Program-made: the position numbers and the translations under genes
Notes under the pieces: model-generated
Database searches by the model: none
Told to the model about the DNA's origin: nothing
The model's input: the letters and a program-made list of their open reading frames with translations, nothing else
In this document: positions 44,790-48,146 of the stretch, in pieces
Numbering within the stretch: the stretch's first letter is position 1
Layout of the letters: every line of letters starts with the position of its first letter
Assembly (NCBI GenBank): GCA_021777555.1
Contig: JAJYDK010000030.1
Location: 1 to 48,146 of the forward strand
Source of the DNA: Pseudomonadota bacterium
Lineage (GTDB): Bacteria; Pseudomonadota; Gammaproteobacteria; Steroidobacterales; Steroidobacteraceae
DNA: 48,146 nucleotides
Direction: 5' to 3'

Positions 44790-46778
44790 TCAATTGCTCA
44801 ACATGACGAATACCCGGCTGACGGCGATCGTCGCATTCGGCCCATAGGTGCCCACCGCAGTGATGCTGAGCACCGAGTCGTTGCTCAGATCAGTGCTTAG
44901 AGCCGTGGAGAAGGCACTGAAGGTGAGGTAGGAATCCACCGTGTCAGTCGATTGGTGACCAATGGCGAAGGCCTGAGAGTCATCGGGTCCCATGTCATCG
45001 CCGGTGCCACTCGAGCCGGCGCTCGATGAGCCGCTGGTGCTCGTCGAGCCGGCCGGGACCAGCGTCACCCCGCCGCCCAAGGTCGAGGCGTCGATCATGC
45101 TGTCATCGATGTCGATGGCATGCACCGATGCGCTCTGGAGGGCCGCCTGGCCGATGACCAGTCCGGTGGAGCTCAACGAGGTGAAGGCGGTCGCGCTCCC
45201 CGGGGAGCTCCATGCCGCATGCAGTATGGCCTGCGCCTGACTGTAGCTCACGAGCGTCATGGCCGAGAAGTCCGCGGGTGCCGATCCGAACGGGGTCACG
45301 AACCCGAAGAATTGCACGGGCATTCCGATGGCGAGCGAGGTCGTGGAGAACGTCGAGGGAATCTGAACCTCGTAACTTGAGGCGCTCGCATCGGTGCCAG
45401 GGCTCGTGCCCGTACCCGTGAAATCGAGCAAACTCGACGGCACGTGTCCCAGGTCCTGCAGGTTCACCATGATCGAACCGCTGCCGCCGCCGGTGTAAAG
45501 GCCGTCGCCCCGGGTTGGCTCGAGCAACGCGCTGCCGCCGGTGGCATCGAGCGAGGTGCCAGAGCTGCCCGTGCTCAAGGTGCCGGTGAATCGCACGCGC
45601 TGGCCGACGGAGATATCGGCGACGCTGAACGCGCCGATCTGGCCTTCCTCGGCGACGGCGGTGCTCGGGCCCACTGTGACAGTGAGCTGCCGGCTGAAGC
45701 TCATGTCATCGTCCGAATTCGAATTCGAACTGGACGAGACCGGCATGAACACCAGCGAATTGCCGAGGGTCAGCGTATCGCCGCTGCGGGCCACCACGGT
45801 GCCGACCGTCGAGCCGCCCGAGACGCCCGCGACGCTGGTGCCGGCATGCACGATGCTCGCGGAGAAGGTGTTCGTGGTCTTGTCCCAGGTACCGTAGGCC
45901 GTAGTGAACGTACCGGCTGCGAGCGCCTCCATTGCCGCCAGGCCCGCCGAGCCGGCGTAGCTCGTGCCATTGATGAGGAAAGTGGTCGAGGAGGTGGTAT
46001 TGACCGTGAGCTGACCGAAGTCGCTGTCCGGGTCCGCGAAGGGCCGCACATTGATGACGAAATCGCTCCCGCTGGTGCTCGCGCTGACCAGCGGTCCGCG
46101 CACGTGGAGCTGCTTGCTCGTCGCCGGCGCGAGGCTCGCGCTCAGCACAGGCTCCACGGTGACCGTGATCGGGGTGGCGCTGAGATCGACGGTATTGGAG
46201 GCCGTGAGATTGAAGTCGATGGCGAGGTTCGAGATCGCCCCGTCGCTGATGACGAGCGGGTTGTTCGCGAACGACAAGGTCACGGTGATCGGCCCGCTGA
46301 TCGGCTGGCCGGTGGCGCCGTCAATGAGGTCCGCAGCCGGTACAGGGTCGTTCCCGGTCGGGGTGCTCACCACGATGTCGGCATTGCTGTAATCAAGAGT
46401 CAGCTGCGCGGAGGTGTAGTCGCCGGGGGCCAGCTGATACGCCGCCAGGATTTCCGAGAGATTGACCAGTTGCGTGAAGTCGACCTGCGTGGTGGCCGGC
46501 ACGGTCTGCACCACGGTACCGTCTGATCGGGTGAGCGTGAGGGAATCGATCTTGACGATGTAGCTGACGAAATCCCCCGGCGCATCGGTGACGGAGACCA
46601 CGGCGGTGCCACAGCCGCTGCACGTGCTCTTCGCGCTCGTTGCCACGGAGCTCGAGACCGCCATCGGGCTCGAGGCGGAGCCGCATCCGGCGAGCGACAG
46701 GAGCACCAGCACGGGCAATCCTGTGAGCAGGCGTTTCGCGCCCGATATCCAGGCGGACGGTGTTCGCGCTGAGTTCAT
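44790..46778 (-). CDS. DUF4382-domain lipoprotein
   Basis: This 662-residue protein is exported and lipid-anchored: the signal sequence ends in lipobox SLAGC (Cys32). A DUF4382 domain follows (about residues 55-215), with VVSVTDAPGDFVSYIVKIDS and LSEILAAYQLAPGDYTSAQL. The rest is Ser/Thr/Gly-rich and strand-like, with repeated OB-like blocks such as VGQRVRFTGTLSTG, and a Ser/Gly-rich linker near residue 590. The function of DUF4382 proteins is not known; they are found in the envelope of many Gram-negatives. ATG 46778 has GGGAGG eight bases upstream, which rules out longer starts up to 46862. Confidence 0.87.
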   Translation of the reverse strand: MNSARTPSAWISGAKRLLTGLPVLVLLSLAGCGSASSPMAVSSSVATSAKSTCSGCGTAVVSVTDAPGDFVSYIVKIDSLTLTRSDGTVVQTVPATTQVDFTQLVNLSEILAAYQLAPGDYTSAQLTLDYSNADIVVSTPTGNDPVPAADLIDGATGQPISGPITVTLSFANNPLVISDGAISNLAIDFNLTASNTVDLSATPITVTVEPVLSASLAPATSKQLHVRGPLVSASTSGSDFVINVRPFADPDSDFGQLTVNTTSSTTFLINGTSYAGSAGLAAMEALAAGTFTTAYGTWDKTTNTFSASIVHAGTSVAGVSGGSTVGTVVARSGDTLTLGNSLVFMPVSSSSNSNSDDDMSFSRQLTVTVGPSTAVAEEGQIGAFSVADISVGQRVRFTGTLSTGSSGTSLDATGGSALLEPTRGDGLYTGGGSGSIMVNLQDLGHVPSSLLDFTGTGTSPGTDASASSYEVQIPSTFSTTSLAIGMPVQFFGFVTPFGSAPADFSAMTLVSYSQAQAILHAAWSSPGSATAFTSLSSTGLVIGQAALQSASVHAIDIDDSMIDASTLGGGVTLVPAGSTSTSGSSSAGSSGTGDDMGPDDSQAFAIGHQSTDTVDSYLTFSAFSTALSTDLSNDSVLSITAVGTYGPNATIAVSRVFVMLSN

Positions 46779-47345
46779 TGCCCAAACCTCCCAAAGAAAG
46801 ACCATTTGCATCCGTCGCATGTTGGTCCTCAGAGGACCAAGCGGCGCACGACACGACATCATTCATTCATTGCGTGGAACAACGTCGAGCAGCCTGGAGC
46901 GTTGACGGTATGCGGCTGCTGCGGCGCTCCCGGAGGCTATTGTGCCGCGCGGCATGCCCAAGCAACAGATGTCCGGAATTCGCGACAGCGCGCCCAGCCG
47001 TCGTGCCCGAGCCCCGCGCCAACTGCGGTGCAATTTGACAATATAGGACGAGTCTCTGCGAACCCCAGCCGGCGCTCTTGCGGACACCTGGCTCAACGAG
47101 ACCCCATCGAGAGCGAGCGGCTCGAGCGCAGATCGGGAAGATGCCGCCGCCGTATAGCAACTTCAGTGCCTCGGTGGAGCGTCGAATCGCGCGCAGGTGC
47201 GCCGACCCGCATCGGAATCCGACTGGGGCCGGGCACTGCGAGGCGAACGCGCTGCGGCGCGAAGACCTGCGCGGGGCAGGGGGACAAAGACGCCCGGTTC
47301 AGTGCCGGGCCTGCCCCCGGTGCGCGATCCGTGCGAGGATAGCGC
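46779..47345. other. 567 bases with no supported gene
   Basis: Overlapping short open frames run on both strands but resemble no family, lack ribosome-binding sites and are arginine/proline-rich in the way of GC-rich noise. The region separates the divergent DUF4382 and DUF202 genes and should contain both promoters. I found no clear repeat or RNA in it. Confidence 0.45.
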
Positions 47346-47738
47346 ATGATTCGCAACTTCTCTGATCACGCCGCCAACGAGCGGACCTTTCTCGCCTGGG
47401 TGCGGACCGCGATCGCGGTCATGGCATTCGGCTTTCTGGTCGCGAAATTCAATCTGTTCCTGAAGATCGCGGCGAGCTCGATGGCGCGCGGTGGCGCCGC
47501 GCCACTGCCTGTTCCCGGTGGCATATTCGGAGATCTCGCCGGGCTGCTGCTGATCGTGGCAGGCACGCTCATGGTGGCGATGGCCAGCGTGCGCTTCATC
47601 CGCACCGCCCGCGCGATCGAGAGTCCGCAGGTGCACACGGATGGGGCGCGGCTCGATCTGGCTCTGGCCGCGCTCCTGGTGGTGCTTGGGATTTCACTCG
47701 TGCTGTATCTGTCGCACACGCTGTGGACAGGAGTGTGA
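47346..47738 (+). CDS. DUF202-family (YidH-like) inner-membrane protein
   Basis: This 130-residue protein begins DHAANERTFLAWVRTAIAVM, the diagnostic start of the DUF202/YidH family. Three transmembrane helices follow (about residues 22-45, 58-82 and 102-124). Members are small inner-membrane proteins of unknown function. The start at ATG 47346 is preceded by GCGAGGAT. The length is typical. The gene stands alone, with divergent and non-coding neighbours. Confidence 0.9.
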   Translation: MIRNFSDHAANERTFLAWVRTAIAVMAFGFLVAKFNLFLKIAASSMARGGAAPLPVPGGIFGDLAGLLLIVAGTLMVAMASVRFIRTARAIESPQVHTDGARLDLALAALLVVLGISLVLYLSHTLWTGV

Positions 47739-48105
47739 CCGGAGCTCAGGGGCACGAAACTGGAACCGGAGACGGTGCCTAAGTCTCTGATTTTTCAAAG
47801 CGTCAACCCGCGGCTCCGGCTGGTTTGCGACGATGTTCCAGGGCAAGCTAGGCAGCGGCTCCAAGGTCGCATTCAGGGTGTCCGCCTCCCGGAAATCCAA
47901 TTCGAATGTGCAGTGACCGTTCCTGACCGAAGGCGCTCCGCCCCTGATCTACCCGAAGGCACGGGCAAACAGTTCATCCAGGGCAGCTACGATTGCATCA
48001 CCTTCCCCGGCGAGTGAATCGTAAGCCCTCCGGCAACCCCGCTCTTTCGGCCGTGATCTGATAGCTCGATGCTCTTGGCGCGGCAATGGGCCGCGTGCCG
48101 AGGGC
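47739..48105. other. 367 bases, at most one doubtful small open frame
   Basis: An open frame of 80 codons starts at GTG 47775 with GGAG just upstream, but its codon use is less GC-rich at third positions than neighbouring genes, it overlaps another frame on the opposite strand and matches no family I know. I do not call it a gene. Confidence 0.35.
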
Positions 48106-48146
48106 ATGACGATGAGCGAAGAGACGCGAGGGGAGCTGACGCTGGG
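48106..48146 (+). CDS. Possible start of a gene cut by the window edge
   Basis: ATG 48106 (or ATG 48112) opens a frame that runs to the end of the window (MTMSEETRGELTL). GAGGG is present four or more bases upstream. Too little is visible to name the product. Confidence 0.3.
   Translation, partial: MTMSEETRGELTL

Noticed and set aside
46806-47342. Open frames between the DUF4382 and DUF202 genes
   Set aside because: Arginine/proline-rich, no ribosome-binding site, no recognisable motif, overlapping frames on both strands.
47775-48017. Eighty-codon open frame after the DUF202 gene
   Set aside because: No family resemblance, codon use unlike neighbours, and an overlapping frame on the other strand; kept only as a note on the gap.

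Overview
The window reads as chromosomal DNA of a GC-rich Gammaproteobacterium, probably in or near the Xanthomonadales, Nevskiales or Steroidobacterales. This is inferred from the complete ccmABCDEFGHI operon, the fimT-pilV-pilW-pilX-pilY1-pilE minor-pilin operon, a FecI/FecR module with TonB-dependent receptors, a PEP-CTERM protein and a thiO-type thiamine operon. No rRNA or single marker gene is present, so the placement is tentative.

Positions 1 to about 8632 are the right-hand part of an integrative element inserted at the 3' end of a tRNA-Leu(TAA) gene (8633-8719, minus strand). The P4-type tyrosine integrase lies directly beside the tRNA, and a 5'-truncated relaxase lies near the left edge. 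The other end of the element is outside the window. This region looks AT-richer than the chromosome to its right. Its cargo (2000-6878, all minus strand) is the most interesting part. Two homologous proteins of about 200 residues each sit directly upstream of a different effector set. One (4262-4870) precedes a ParA-type ATPase, a RelA/SpoT-type alarmone synthetase and a PD-(D/E)XK-like protein. The other (6300-6878) precedes a HEPN-type RNase-like protein with a winged-helix tail. A ParB/Srx-like protein lies between the two sets. I read this as a possible undescribed two-module stress, defence or maintenance system that uses one adaptor family.

Positions 8891-15334 carry the cytochrome c maturation operon, nearly every gene overlapping the next by 1-4 bases. 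A KGG-repeat stress protein follows (15462-15833). A TPP riboswitch (16075-16176) then controls thiC-thiO-thiS-thiG-thiE-thiF-thiD (16245-22428), a nearly complete route to thiamine phosphate. The ThiF-like protein is fused to a short rhodanese and has lost its zinc cysteines.

Positions 22479-28143 hold an S41 lipoprotein protease, a TPR membrane protein, a convergent Na+/H+ antiporter, and an ECF sigma/FecR pair. Two paralogous TonB-dependent receptors follow (28459-31038 and 31354-34200), and only the second has the signalling STN domain. After a small coiled-coil/glycine-zipper protein and a secreted beta-propeller protein comes the minor-pilin operon (42767 down to 36032, minus strand). 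Its PilY1 tip protein appears to carry an L-type-lectin-like N-terminal domain. The right end has a degenerate SRAP-domain protein, a PEP-CTERM protein, a DUF4382 lipoprotein, a DUF202 membrane protein and the start of one further gene.
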